A stretch of DNA of 64,000 bases from contig NW_020654972.1 of NCBI RefSeq assembly GCF_003589595.1, forward strand, positions 11,871,755 through 11,935,754, written 5' to 3'. A program made the translations under genes and the position numbers. The DNA is from Hyposmocoma kahamanoa. Taxonomy: Eukaryota; Arthropoda; Insecta; Lepidoptera; Cosmopterigidae. Under the pieces are notes generated by a model that did not search any database, was not told the DNA's origin, and was given only the letters and a program-made list of their open reading frames with translations. This document shows positions 24,669-36,310 of the stretch, in pieces. How positions within the stretch are numbered: position 1 is the first letter of the stretch; every line of letters begins with the position of its first letter.

Positions 24669-25016
24669 TAAAAATTGGTAGCGGGGAATTTCGGTATTCA
24701 ATAAAAAAACCATTAAAGATAGTAGAAACTATTTAATTTGAACGTAGCAGCCTCCATCGCACATTTAAATGTTTAAGTAACACTTCGCATAGCTTATACT
24801 TGAACTCTTTAAAAAATTATTCCCAACTGATAATATATTTCCACCATTGATTGGCAACAATCGAACTCCATAGCTATAAAGAACAATACTTGTTGGAATA
24901 TGAGGTGCATATTTTAGATACCTAACATATTCCATTAGCGTTAATTTGTAACTGAATGACTCATTTCAATGAAATAGCAAATATAGTGAAATTTTAGCAA
25001 CATTAGATGTTATAAT
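24669..25016. other. gene-less AT-rich stretch
   Basis: Nothing recognised. Confidence 0.4.
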
Positions 25017-25230
25017 TGATAATAATAATAGCGCACACACTCAACATAGTCCCGCCATAGGGAAACCCTATGTCGCGGGTGCATGGACACACGCATAGAC
25101 AACCACAAATTACACTCAAACTCACGAGAGAAATAAATAGAGGCCATACAAATATATCTCCCGGCCCGGCAAACGAACCTGGGGCCTCTGCGTGGCAGTC
25201 CGGCATGGTAACCGTTCGGCCACGGAGACA
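25017..25230 (-). mobile_element. tRNA-derived SINE, family B
   Basis: On the minus strand it begins TCTCCGTGGCCGAACGGTTA, has the B-box-like GGTTCGTTTG and the body GGTTGTCTATGCG, and ends in an (ATT)n tail. It is nearly full length compared with the copy at 8455. It sits head to head with the family A SINE that follows. Confidence 0.85.
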
Positions 25231-25239
25231 GTTAATTTT

Positions 25240-25510
25240 TTTGGCTAAAAAGTCGTTGAAACATCAAATACGAAGATACGGCGCAAGCACATAGAAAAAT
25301 TCGTGAGGTCCGCTGTTTCGTTCCGTGGCTTAGTTGGTATAGCGTCTGGCACGGTATGTTAGAAGACGTCGGTTCGAATCCGGCCGGATCGAAGGAATTT
25401 TTTCTAAATGTTCGATCTTTGTATTAATAATTATAACAAACTAGTGGAGTAATTTCACATAAAAATAATTGAATATCAATTCAATAAAAAATTAAACATG
25501 TATATATAAA
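25240..25510 (+). mobile_element. tRNA-derived SINE, family A, long form
   Basis: About 80 bp shared with the copy at 1320-1411 (AAAAAGTCGTTGAAA…AATTCGTGAGGTCCGCTG) precede the tRNA-like head (CCGTGGCTTAGTTGG, A box; GGTTCGAATCC, B box) and the standard body and tail. It is the most complete copy in the window. Confidence 0.85.
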
Positions 25511-25529
25511 CAATGTATTATATAAAATT

Positions 25530-25625
25530 AAGATGTAGAGTAGGTAGAGTTTAACGAATGTGACGATTTCAAGGGTAATAATGCTTACCTATGAAATAAA
25601 GATTATTTTGATTTTGATTTTTAAG
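25530..25625 (+). mobile_element. LINE 3' end (family of 37908-45911)
   Basis: It holds GTGACGATTTCAAGGGTAAT and GCTTACCTATGAAATAAAGA followed by a (GATTTT)n tail. This is the complement of the 3' end seen at 37908-38060. No coding part is present. Confidence 0.8.
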
Positions 25626-26133
25626 AAGGATAAGAATGTATATGTACTTACCTTTCCGTGACTATTAAAACATTGATTGCTTTATAAGTTTAACAACATT
25701 TTTACACTGCCCCTGTATCGAGTACCAACCTTGCATGGCCCACTGTTGGGCACGTGTGGCACATTTTTGTACCTACTAACGCCTATATATTAACAAATTC
25801 ACTAATATAGTTACAGGATGTGTGTTAATGCAACTCGACTCAATAACTCAGTTCGTAGTTAGGTAGCAGGCGGAATTGTACATATATAAAGTAAATTTAA
25901 CAACAAAAATGTGTTTTGGCGCTGATATCCCCGATGGGTGTAGTACCGAACAGTGTTATTCCGTAGACACCCCAGGCCGGAAGCCGACTTGAGCGTCATG
26001 CGGCTTCACATGTTGCCCTAGGTAAAGACTTAATCTGTCCAACACTTTCTGTTTTATTATCTTATCTAAATTTGAAGTGAGGATAATACGTCACTGTGCA
26101 TCCTAGTTTAACCAAATATACTCTTCAATATTG
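25626..26133. other. gene-less stretch
   Basis: A GCCCACTGTTGGGCACG motif near 25739 may be a scrap of the repeat at 7589. Nothing else is clear. Confidence 0.35.
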
Positions 26134-26439
26134 TTTTTTTATAAGATCAACTGACGGGACCAACAAGTCGTGCGCCTGATGGTAAGCTACACGTCTGTCC
26201 ATAACAGTTGCAGTGCCACTCAGAACTATAAATCGCAAAGATCTGAGGGGCACTGCCACTGCGCCCGTCACCCTAAGACATAAGTTGACAAGTCCCAAGT
26301 GCCTGTAATTTCACCAGCACCCTAACCCTTCAAAATCGGAACACAGTAATGCGTATATTACTGCTTGACGGCAGAAATGGGTAAAGTGACAGTACTACCT
26401 TGGACGAACGCTTTCACAACGAGCTCTGCTGCTACTAAA
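26134..26439 (-). mobile_element. SINE-like retroposon, family C (full length)
   Basis: Complete order of the family C blocks from the T-run to the CTGCTGCTACTAAA end. It is the best-preserved copy, about 306 bp. Confidence 0.85.
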
Positions 26440-27766
26440 TGACTGTTCTGATCGCTGCTAATCAGTCGCGTACTTAAAAGCATGTAGTTTGTAAATATTT
26501 TGATCACAAAATATCGTTTGTGATGCCGACCAAACGTTCTGTGACCGGCTCACCGCTGCGCACGCGGCGACACATTCGTTCCGCGACGCTGCTCTAGCGT
26601 CATCGTTACCCGTGCAATAATAAGTGATGATATCTTTGCTCAGCCAAATTAATTGTGTGTCAACTTCCTTTGGGGTTTTAGAGCACTTTCATTTATAGTA
26701 CGTTACATTTCAATCCATTATGTCGATACCAACACTTTTATCTATATGTTTTAGCAACACAATTTTGTATGCAGATTGAGTCTTTAAATTACTAGTGGAG
26801 TCCTAAATCGAGTATCCAATAACCAGTTTTATTTATTTATTTATATAATGCTGGTGTTGAAAACGAGATTGCGCTTCCGAAAATAAATGATTTCTTCTCA
26901 ATCAATACAAATACAGTGAAACTTTAATTGATATTTTTAATGGTCGTTATATTTAGGTATAGATATTGAAAAACATCTTTCGCTATTAGTGAATAAATCG
27001 TTAAAATGTCTACGTGGACTTCAACTTGGCTTATTGTGTTCACGGGCGATCCCACCGTAACAAGAAGTATGATACTAATCATATTTTTTGTAATAAATTA
27101 TTATGAACAAAAACTAGTTTTAATATAGATAGTTAAAAATCGCGAAGATGGAGAAAACTTAAAATGATTAATCCATTGATGATTAATGAGGACAATAATT
27201 CTTCCCCACAGAGATCGCATCTTAAGTAGCATAATCACTCGACTTTATCCTTACAATGTTTTCGAATTTCGCACAAACTTCCGTCGCCCTTATCACCACG
27301 TACAATAAGTGTGTATGAATTTAAACGATTAAACTCGTATTTGAATCCCATCTCCAGTTATAATAGGAGCACGGTATGGCACATTTCATTGTTGCCCTCC
27401 GTCATTGTTTGACCTCGCATGTGCGGCGAGAATATCTAGTGGTGCCAACGATTATATCACACATCTTCGATAAATTTATTTCCTTGTGGACTAGAGACAC
27501 AGTCTACTTTGCTGATCCTTCCAATCGCATGTTATAACTCCAGATGACACTGGTGAATAATAATTAATAATGACAAGCGACTATCCCACGCATGTGTTCG
27601 CGGCAGTCAAGGTCATCACAGCATGCGGCCGTCCTGTCTATCGGACTGTGCTCATTGCAAGGTTACGTATAATAGATACAATATTAAAAAGAACGTTTTC
27701 ATGATAGCATAACGTGTAGCAAAACCATGAGATATTTTGTTCATAGGCTCCTAGGACGGCGATGGA
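26440..27766. other. gene-less stretch
   Basis: A GC-rich patch at 26525-26610 has no recognisable exon. The rest is AT-rich. Confidence 0.35.
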
Positions 27767-28047
27767 TTTTTTATAATATTAAGTGACGGGACGAACAAGT
27801 CGTGCGCCTGATGGTAAGCTACACGCCTGTCCATAACAGTTGCAGTGTCACTCAGAGCTAAATCGCAAAGATCTGAGGGGCACTACCATTGCGCCCGTCA
27901 CCCTGAGACAAAAGTTAACAAGTCCTATGTGCCTGTAATTTCACCAGCACCCTTATTAAAAACCGGAACACAGTTATGCTGACATTATCGCTTGGCGGCA
28001 GAAATAAGTAAGGTGGCAATACTTACTTAGCTCTGCTGGTACTAAAT
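27767..28047 (-). mobile_element. SINE-like retroposon, family C
   Basis: T-run, AAGTGACGGGACGAACAAG, GTCGTGCGCCTGATGG, GCGCCCGTCACC, ending CTGCTGGTACTAAA. There are small internal deletions relative to the copy at 26134. Confidence 0.85.
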
Positions 28048-28079
28048 CTTCTTTCAAAAATTGTTCTACATCTACTAGA

Positions 28080-28460
28080 CGGATATGTTTGTCTGCCCCG
28101 GTTGGGCGTGGCCGGGGTGTCCGTCTCGTGAGCAGCTAGCGCTTCTTAATAGCGGTCTCGTTGAGGGCTTGAAGCGAGGAGACGCGTGGGCCACGTGAGT
28201 TGCCCTTTAAGTTGGAAGCTATGTCCGGACATTGTCGCAGAACACTGCAACTGGCATCTCCGGCATTAGACCGGAGAGCTAGTAGAGGATGAGCTAGATG
28301 TCCTCCGGTCCCTCCAGCCGCTTAGGTTATTGGGAACTGGAGAGACGTCGTTTTTCGGCGTCGGGAAGTGAGCGTGGCTTACAGCTCCGCCACCAATGAG
28401 GAGATTCGGTAGTGGACTTAGAGTCGCGTTTGTCCCCACTCGCGGTACTCCGGTACTGAT
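28080..28460. repeat. GC-rich block, probable old retroelement piece
   Basis: About 380 bp of GC-rich sequence, including CCCCGGTTGGGCGTGGCCGG, stands out sharply from AT-rich flanks. No frame is long enough to translate convincingly. Composition suggests a GC-rich LINE or SINE remnant, which is inference only. Confidence 0.35.
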
Positions 28461-30685
28461 ATCACTATTGATAGTGTTCTGTTTGGAACATATAGTTTCT
28501 GTGAATGTTCATGTCTATAGATTTTTGCTAATTATTAATGATTTATTGTAGGTAATATTGATTCATATTATACACAAAATTAATTTTAGTTTTCGTCTTC
28601 TAGCTCTCTTCGACCTCGCTTTCTTCTCTAAGCGTTCAAAATATGACAAGTTTTGTTATTTATCGGTGCTCATCTGCAAATGATATGTTCGCTTGGGTGT
28701 GTCGTGGTGGTCATACCAGCAGGGCTAGCACGATAACTCTCGATCTGCGCGAGAGTTCTATGCGAGCACTACGAATGTATCACTAGTTACGATTTGTAAT
28801 AGACCAAGTGTCGTGTAGTTTTTGTACTTAGGCAATAATTGCGAGAAAACATAAAAATAGTCGCGTAGTACCTGTTATGTTAGTTAAACGAATAACTAAA
28901 ATCATATATTTTAGCATATAGATTTGTGCAAAAAAAAGCACGCGTACAAGGCGGTATTTTTCTCATTTTTTTTATTTTCAGGCAAAGAATCCAACATATA
29001 GCCTCTTCATATATTTAGTATCTTTCCTTGTTTTGATGGAAAAGGCGACATGGCCCTGTTCTTATATAGTCCATTTGTCATGAAGGGTAGATATTATAAT
29101 AATTGTACCCATAGGACTGGGTAAGCATCTGAGTTTTTCAGTAGGTATTCTGTTGAGCGCGGGCTATCTTCAGGTTTGCTGTATTTCCAACAGTTGATCA
29201 ATAAGACTAAGGCTAAGTGAATTGAAGGATGTACAGTTAAGGAATGTATATAATAGGTACATGTTGGAGAGTCAATAATACGCATGCGATGGAGATCAAC
29301 ATAGATTCGAGCGTGCCCCATTCTCTATCTTGACAGTGTAGTAGAAAAATGTTCTTTCTCTTGCACAGTAATTAGTGACGCAGGGATTTCTTCCAATAGC
29401 ACGATTAATAGACGAGTACCATGTACCTTTTCTTGCCAAGCTGATTTGCTAGTCTTCGTTCCACTGCTCTGATAACTTTGTTTTTTTATTAGGAACTAAA
29501 TGAACAAGGCGGTATTCTCTGACAGAGATTTTATTATACTTTTTTATATATTAATTTTTGATGACTCTGGTACCTTGTAATCATTTACATCGTCATCATG
29601 TACATTTACAATTTACAAACCTTACAGACTAATAAAACTCTTGCTCAGTGTTATGCTCGCTGTATACCTATTATGTTCGTTGATGATGTCACAATATTAT
29701 TTACTAATAACGCAAAAACAAAAATTGGCACTATTATAGTGTATTCTAATCAATTTTGAACAAAAAGTAAACAAGAAGTGTTTGGTTAAAATTCTAAAGC
29801 AATCATAATAAATCGACTAAGTAACACTTTCCGTATAATTCGTAGATTTCGACTTGATATCTCATAAATTTTTCCAACAATATTCATTGGAATAACATCG
29901 GAAAATCGTATTTGAAAAATTGTCGTTCAAAACTGAGCTCCTTTTTCGTTTATACAACTATGGCTTGTCTACGGTTGCATAGTGCCATACGAAAAGAAAA
30001 CATTCGATTCATTAAATTAAAGTTTTTGTAATCGATTATTAAATCGAATATTTCAATCGCAGGTCGCATTCGGACGAGTATCTAAGTGTAGAAGTAAAAT
30101 TTGAAGGAGGATTTAAATTTAATATTTGGGAAATTTTAAATATGCATAAATAGGTTGTGTAAAGAAGACCGCTAGTATGACTCAATTGAACAACTCGATT
30201 CATTCAATTAATTAATCGATTTGTAGTTCGCATTACAATTGGCCATCACTAAACCGTCTATGGCCGGGTCAGTGACTTGTTTGTTTACTTTTCGTTTAAA
30301 ATGGATTGAAACGACTTAACGATCTATAATTACAAAAAAACATCAGTACCAACTTTAGCATACCTTTCATTAGGTATTTTATGACGTAGCAATGAATCTA
30401 CATTTTTCACGTTACAAACTCACAAATATCTGTAGAGAGTTTGGCCCACTAAAATAATTGCCTAGCTTTACTTATTGATTTATAAATTACAGGATGAGCT
30501 CCATGTATATATACTAACTCATAACATAAGACCTTAACGATTTGGATACAATATTTTGTTCTGATAAAATACTAAACCACATCTAACGTTATCCTCTTTA
30601 GGTTTATAATATTCCTTAATTACCTTTTGAAATTGTATTATTTTCAGGCTTTCATTCTTATAATATTTATATACATTATCTTCTT
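28461..30685. other. long gene-less stretch
   Basis: Apart from a small hairpin (AACTCTCG…CGAGAGTT near 28735), nothing was recognised in about 2.2 kb. It is probably intergenic or intronic. Confidence 0.4.
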
Positions 30686-31800
30686 GTGTATGCCTGTCAC
30701 ATATGGAGCGAGGTTATAAAAAAGCAAGGCGAAGCACTTGCACTGTCTTTGGATATTTCTAAAGCCTTTGACAGGGTCTGGCACGCAAGCCTTTTAAGTA
30801 AGCTTCCCTCTTGTGAGCTTCCCACTGACCTTTGTAATTCGATCTCGGATTTCTTGAGCGAACGTTCGATTCGAGTGGTCTTAGAAGGCTACTATTCCGA
30901 AGATATGGCGATAGATGCCAATAGAGTTCCTCATGGTTCCATACTGGTCAGTGGAGAGAAAATCCAGTTTTGTCGAGTCTATGGTTAGCCGTTTGGATTT
31001 GACACTCCAAGCAGTCTCCGATTGGGGTGAAGCCAATCTTGTCAAATTTAACGCTACCAAAACGCAGGCGTGTCCATTCTCCACAAAACGGAGTTCCTTT
31101 GAGCCGACTCCGACTTCGTGATATATCCCTACCTATAGCCGACTGTCTCCAGCTACTTGGAATGGACCTGTCGTCCAATTTGAACTTCGGCTGATACATT
31201 GAATCTATGACCTAAAATGCAGGCAGGAAGCTTGGCATTCTTTCCAGGGTGAGGCGTTACTTCACACCGGGACAGTTGCTTCAGCTGTATCAAGCACAAG
31301 TACGATCGTGTATGGAGTATTACTACCACCTTTGGGATGGCTCTGTTACATATCAACTGGCCACCTTGAATTCAATTGACAAGTGACAAACGCGCAAGAG
31401 CTTATAGGTGACTCGGAATTAGTGGAGGCGAAGCTGCAGAGCCTTGAACACCGCCGTAAAGTTGCCAGCTTATAGGTATTTTACAGGATATATGTCACAG
31501 AGAGTGTGTGATGGAATTACACGATTTAATTCCGCCTTCCCCTTTGCATCACCGGGGGACTAGGCGCAGGCTTGGGTTTCACCCCTAAGTTGTGGATATT
31601 CCAAAGATTCGCACGAAGCGTTACGCTTCCATGTTTATGTAACGAACGGCTATGGAGTGGAATTCCCTGCTTGAAGACTTGTTCCCTGAACGTTATAACT
31701 GGGACCTATTCAAGGCGAGAATGAATAGGCATTATTTAGGTGTGCATGCTGCATCGTCGACCACATCGTCAGTTTCCGTCAGGTGAGATGGAAGTCAAAT
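30686..31800 (+). mobile_element. LINE ORF2 fragment with internal deletion of the RT core
   Basis: The frame starts in the RT palm (ALALSLDISKAFDRVWH, motif A) and runs through SDFLSERSIRVVLEG to VPHGS, which corresponds to the PQGS motif. It then jumps to the KFNATKTQACPFS region, so the catalytic YADD block is deleted. Beyond 31120, broken frames continue with DCLQLLGMDLSSNLNFG, SLEHRRKVAS and a C-terminal WSGIPCLKTC. Many frameshifts and stops make it non-functional. The motifs point to a jockey-like lepidopteran LINE. Confidence 0.85.
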
Positions 31801-32200
31801 GCACACTTACATTTACGAATAAAAAAAATTTCAATGCAGAATCGATTTTGGTTTCTCTTTGAAAATTGGATATTTGACAGGTAAATTTACAGTAATAGCG
31901 TATGCCATTTGTAACATTTCTTTATAATGCTTAGTAAAATCAAGATTGTTTCTAGATAACATATCTGCAAATGTAACAAATTTCCGGGAACATAATACAC
32001 ATTTTAATCATACATTAACAACTTCAGTCTTAACCTTTTCAATCTGTTCAAGTACAATAAACTTCTTGGAAATAATGTTTAAAAAATCCAATGACGCAAC
32101 TTAAAAACAATGGAAATAAAATAAATACTTATGAATCGTGTTACGTTCGGGTTAAGAAAATATATTTCATGTTCGAGTACTATAAGGAGTGTTATCAAAA
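31801..32200. other. AT-rich gene-less stretch
   Basis: Nothing recognised. Confidence 0.4.
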
Positions 32201-32360
32201 TTATACACATGTCTGTGGCCCCTCACGTCCCGCACCGCCCCGACGCCACACGTTTCCGCCCTATGAGCTAAGGTGGACGCCAAGGTCAGGGCCGATTTAT
32301 CCGTAGCGGCGGCGGCGCGGTGGCGGGCGGCGGCGCGGGCGCAGCGCGCTGCTCTAATTA
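32201..32360. other. CpG-rich island
   Basis: About 160 bp rich in GCG/CGG (for example GTAGCGGCGGCGGCGCGGTG) lie between AT-rich flanks, with open frames on both strands encoding Ala/Arg/Gly-rich peptides. It may be a CpG promoter or 5' UTR of an unseen host gene. No splice-bounded exon is clear. Confidence 0.3.
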
Positions 32361-32872
32361 TAGAAACACTCGTCAGTTTTCGACAAAAACACATACCACG
32401 TTTTTGTGGACGTTACTTGGCTTAAACCAAAATAGTTTAATTTATCAGAGCAAAAATTGCAAAATATGGTGCTACTATATTTTATCACGAATCGAAATTG
32501 GCTACTTGACGTAGGTTTAGGTCCCCCCGCTGCACTGCACCAACCGGATCGTTTTGCGTACGCACGTTTTCTCCCCCAAAGGCTCGGCAACATTGTCATG
32601 TGACAAACAACAACATTGACGGATTTTGTTCCGTTCTTCTTGCACTGTTTATGTTAACATTTAAATTAAAAAATAGGTGCTGGTTTAACATTTCCAGATG
32701 TAGTTATTGCAGGGAAAACCCAGGACTAGTTAAGCCCTTATAGAAAAATGTGTGAAAGTCGGAGGCACTTTAAGTCTAGGTGAAATTGGTGTTAAGACCA
32801 TCAAGATCAAATTAAGATGGATACAATAGCACTACATCGATCTAGAAAGGATTTAAAAATATTATGGAAATG
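32361..32872. other. gene-less stretch
   Basis: Nothing recognised. Confidence 0.4.
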
Positions 32873-32950
32873 TACTCACACATAGCCCTGCACTAGGGAA
32901 ACCCTGTGTTGCGGGTGCCATGGACACACATAGACAACCACAAATTATAT
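32873..32950 (-). mobile_element. SINE family B, 3' fragment
   Basis: It contains AGGGAAACCCTGTGTTGCGG, GGACACACATAGACAACCAC and AAATTA, matching the body of the copy at 25017. The tRNA-like head is missing. Confidence 0.75.
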
Positions 32951-33049
32951 AATATTGGTAGAGCAATCAGTTTAATAATGAAACTGAAATGGACTCATTA
33001 TTGGGGGCTATCATTATAGAGGTTGGAGTGTGGGGTGAGGCAAGGAGGT

Positions 33050-34380
33050 TTATTTTTATTTTATTTATTTTTTATTTATTTGTTTATATCGGGTAACAAA
33101 GACTCATGTATATAACCTTACAGACTAACATACATAACAATATAAAAACAAAATACACCTATATTATATATACCTTAAAACAAACATACATACAATATAA
33201 TACTAAAAACTAATCTACACGATTTCACTTATCGGCGACTTGCGGCGCAATCTGGTGTCAGGTAACCGGCCGCGGAATCGCCGATATATGACACCCTTCG
33301 GCCAAAATTCCTCTTTCATGAAGGTCGAAAGATGTTCGGTCGGTATTCTCACCACAAACGAATTAAAGTTCACGTTGCGGCGAGACTCCAACCGCTCGAC
33401 CCTCAGGGTGTAATTGGCTTTATGCCTAATATACTCCACTATCTCCTCAGACTTCGTGGAGTAATGCAGCCGCGACAGGTACGTCAACGTCGTCGGTACG
33501 GCCGGACGCAGCAGGAAGTTCGGTCCTGTCGGTGCTGTGCCACACTGGTTACGGCTGGTGGGCTTCCTCTTCCTCTTCACCACCTTTGTGAAGCCATCCT
33601 CGTCGCACTGGACCGTCTGCCTCTGTGGTTTTGCTACTTCAGAGACAGGCACACGGAGATTGGTTTTATCCTTAGCCGATTGCCGCGCGAATTTCGAAGT
33701 GGCGGGTCGGCTGGTTGAAGCGTCTACAGCGGCGTAAGCACGTGTCGGGGTTGACGTGCACACGCGTGACATTTCCACCGAGGCAGAGGGGCGAGCAGCG
33801 GGTCGCGGCGCATCATGCGCGGTGGCAGCAACGAATGGTGACGCATTATGTGCCGACTCGAAACTGCTGACCGAGGCATTCAGCGCTGCTCCGCGTCGTG
33901 TGTTTACATTAGAGGCTTCTGGTGACCTACATACCGAAACAGCATTGCTTAATAACGCAACTTGGGTACGCAGCTCACTTATGATGTTATCCGAAGCCTC
34001 TAATTTACACTGTACTTCGGCTAGGCTAGACTTCAGGGACGTAATGTCCTTCAACAGCCTAGTAACATCGACGTGGTCGAACGTGACGGGGGCAGCTTGT
34101 GCAGCTCATTCGCCACGGATGTAGGCACGTCGTCCGGGTCAGTCTCCTTCAGCAGCGTGATTATATCTTGGAGACTCTTCACGCCTCCATCCCTCCAGCC
34201 ATCTCGCCGGCTTTACCGAGACGCTGGAAAAGCAGCATCTTGCCACTGTAAATCTCATCTTCACTGAAATTTGATTTACATATCTGCACTATGCTGACTT
34301 CATCCATGGTGTCGATAGCGTGTATAATGAACGCCAGGAGCTCATTGGCAATGAGTTGCTGGGAACTCATTGTCAATTAC
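33050..34380 (-). pseudogene. LINE ORF1 (Gag-like) retrocopy with frameshifts
   Basis: The minus strand begins MSSQQLIANELLAFI (ATG near 34370) with an N-terminal helical segment. A frameshift at about 34190 is followed by LKETDPDDVPTSVANELHKL, and one missing base near 34090 causes a second shift. From 34054 to 33215 a 279-codon frame stays open. It has a predicted coiled coil (SLKSSLAEVQCKLEASD…), a Ser/Ala/Pro-rich linker, a basic cluster (KVVKRKRKP) and a C-terminal RNA-binding-like region with LTYLSRLHYSTKSEEIVEYI. This architecture is that of the ORF1 protein of lepidopteran CR1/Jockey-type LINEs, which binds element RNA. No ORF2 follows. Instead there is a 3' UTR and a (TTTATT)n tail at 33050-33080, so this is a retrocopy or ORF1-only element. 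Confidence 0.75.
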
Positions 34381-34924
34381 GCGCAGCGGCTTGTGCCGCT
34401 CGAAACACGAGTAAAGGCCCATTTAGATGGGGAGAGTTTCTCGCACGCTTCGAGACGAAAACTCGTAGGCGATTCTCGTAAGCAATAATCGCCATAAGAT
34501 TATCGTATCATAATGTTTACATTCAGGCAAGAACTAAAATCTCGCCTACGATTATGTCATACGAGACTCGTAAGCAACTTAGTCGCCTCCTCGACTGTTT
34601 ACACGGATATATGTAGTAAGGAGATTCTTGCTTACGAGTTTTCGACTTGTCTAAACACGATCTCGTATGACATTTTTTCAAGTTCATACGATTATCGTAC
34701 AAATCGGTTCGAACCGTTTTGAGTGCGAGAATTGCCATTCGAGTTCAGTGATTACTGCGGTATGACTATGGATATATCAAAATGATGCAAAAACCATTCA
34801 AATTTGAAACTGCTGATAATATTAAGTTCATTGCACTGTATAGAAATATAATTTTGATTTATCTTTTTTTTTTTAAATTTTATAACTACTGACACAAACA
34901 AAACTGACAATTATGATAAATTTA

Positions 34925-35240
34925 TAGGGCGAGTGAGTGCGTGTGTGAGTGCGTGAGTGACTGAGTGAGTGAGTGCGTGCGTGCGCGCGGGCGTGCGTGC
35001 GTGCGTGAGTGAGTGAGTGGTGAGTGAGTGAGTGATGAGTGAGTGAGTGAGAGGTGACTGAGTCAGTGAGTCGTTAGTGAGTGAGTGGTGAGTGAGTTAG
35101 TGAGTGAGTTAGTGAGTGAGTGAGTGAGTGAGTGAGTTGTGAGTGAGCGGGTGAGTGAGTTAGTGAGTGAGTGAGTGAGTGAGTGAGTGAGTGGTGAGTG
35201 AGTGAGTGAGTGAGTAGGGAGTGAGTGGGGAGTTAGTGAG
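34925..35240 (+). repeat. (GAGT)n microsatellite
   Basis: About 315 bp of GAGT repeats, with GTGC/GCGT variants on the left and insertions of G and TTA. A long open frame through it on the minus strand is an artefact of the repeat. Confidence 0.95.
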
Positions 35241-35261
35241 GAGTGTTTATTGAAAAGTACA

Positions 35262-35440
35262 TTTACTTGAAAAGTCGTGTCGGCCATCTTGGATTTAGAA
35301 ATAAATGCTATGTTCGTAATGAGCACCCCCAAATACCTCAAAAACGATACCCAACTTGCCATTATTTGAAAAGTGCGGGCACGACTTTTCATCCTGGATT
35401 TAGAAAGGAGTGCCATATTCGTTACGAGAGCACCCTAAAT
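35262..35440 (+). repeat. two units of the ~99-bp satellite-like repeat
   Basis: GGCCATCTTGGATTTAGAAA, then GTAATGAGCACCCCCAAATA, then CGATACCCAACTTGCCATTA, followed by a second, diverged unit. These are the same blocks as the array at 63597-64000. Confidence 0.8.
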
Positions 35441-35889
35441 ACTATATTACCACGCTATATTCGACGACAGAGGCACTCACTCACTCACCGTTATTTGAAA
35501 TTTTTTTTTTCGCTCTTGTTCCATTAATTCTTGTCTTAGAAAAGCAGTGATAATCAAAACACCCTCGCGCGCTGCACTCGTGGTAGAAACGGCTGGCACA
35601 GAAACTCGAAATACGATTTTTGCTTTCGAGTTCTGTTTACACGGAGACGTTATATTGAAAGGCGAGGAGATTATCGCTCACGTGGACGGTCGATAATCGC
35701 AAATGTTTAGACGAGGAAAGTTTTTTTATATTCTTTCGATAATCGTATCTTCGAGACGAGAAACCCTCTCCATCTAAATGGGCCTTTAGGTGTAATTAAC
35801 TCACTGCGTAGTGGCACGTCCGTTTACGAACGCGCATTGCTATTTAACCTTGCCTAAACTATAAACTTTTATGTCAACGGTCTGATCGA

Positions 35890-36310
35890 GGAGGTCAGCA
35901 GCATACATGTTCCCACATGTAAAAAGTAACATTTTTTGAAGTAAATAAATAACTATGTTTTTTGACAAAAATACATATCTCGAATATATATAAGGAAGGA
36001 AGGGACAATATTCTTAGTTTTTTAAATAAGGGTTTACAGCTATCTCGCATACCAGCACCACACATCGCGTTTACGCACTTGTTCTGTAAGAGAAAAGCTC
36101 GACTTATGTGAACAGAGTTACCCCAGACAACAATTCCATACCGCAGAGTCTAACACGCATAACCGTTAAACACAAAAGCAGTTTTCTGGTCACAGATGTT
36201 TTTTAACCGGTAAATTGCGTACACAAATTTGTTGATTTTTTCACAAACTGATTCAACGTGTTCTGTCCAGGTCGTGTGTGTCGATCATGATGCCAAGAAA
36301 CTTCGTTGTG
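35890..36310 (-). mobile_element. LINE ORF2 fragment
   Basis: On the minus strand, with frameshifts, the sequence reads FLGIMID, EHVESVCEKINKFVYAIYRL, then YGIVVWGNS, AFLLQNKCVNAMCGAG and CKPLFKK. These are the ordered post-palm motifs of an APE-type LINE, of a different family from the one at 37908. It is dead. Confidence 0.75.

Larger units (their letters stand above)
34412..35788. mobile_element. TIR element with TA target sites, expanded by a microsatellite
   Basis: TAAAGGCCCATTTAGATGG at 34412 is mirrored by CCATCTAAATGGGCCTTTA ending at 35788. The flanking TA suggests a TA target duplication. Subterminal DNA on both sides carries inverted copies of CTCGTCTCGAAG-like and TCGTAAGCAA-like motifs. 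The centre holds the (GAGT)n array and a satellite piece. No transposase frame is present, so it is non-autonomous. Confidence 0.7.

Noticed and set aside
25318..25395. tRNA gene
   Set aside because: A and B boxes are present but the acceptor and anticodon stems do not pair, and the same unit recurs with a SINE body and tail.
32167..32394. Ala/Arg-rich open frame as an exon
   Set aside because: It lies in a CpG-rich island with open frames on both strands and no splice sites or motif to support coding.
33332..33718. 128-codon plus-strand open frame
   Set aside because: Shadow of the LINE ORF1 coding strand; GC-rich coding DNA gives long antisense frames.
35063..35416. 117-codon minus-strand open frame of Ser/Leu/Thr/His repeats
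   Set aside because: It is the translation of the (GAGT)n microsatellite and satellite sequence, not a gene.
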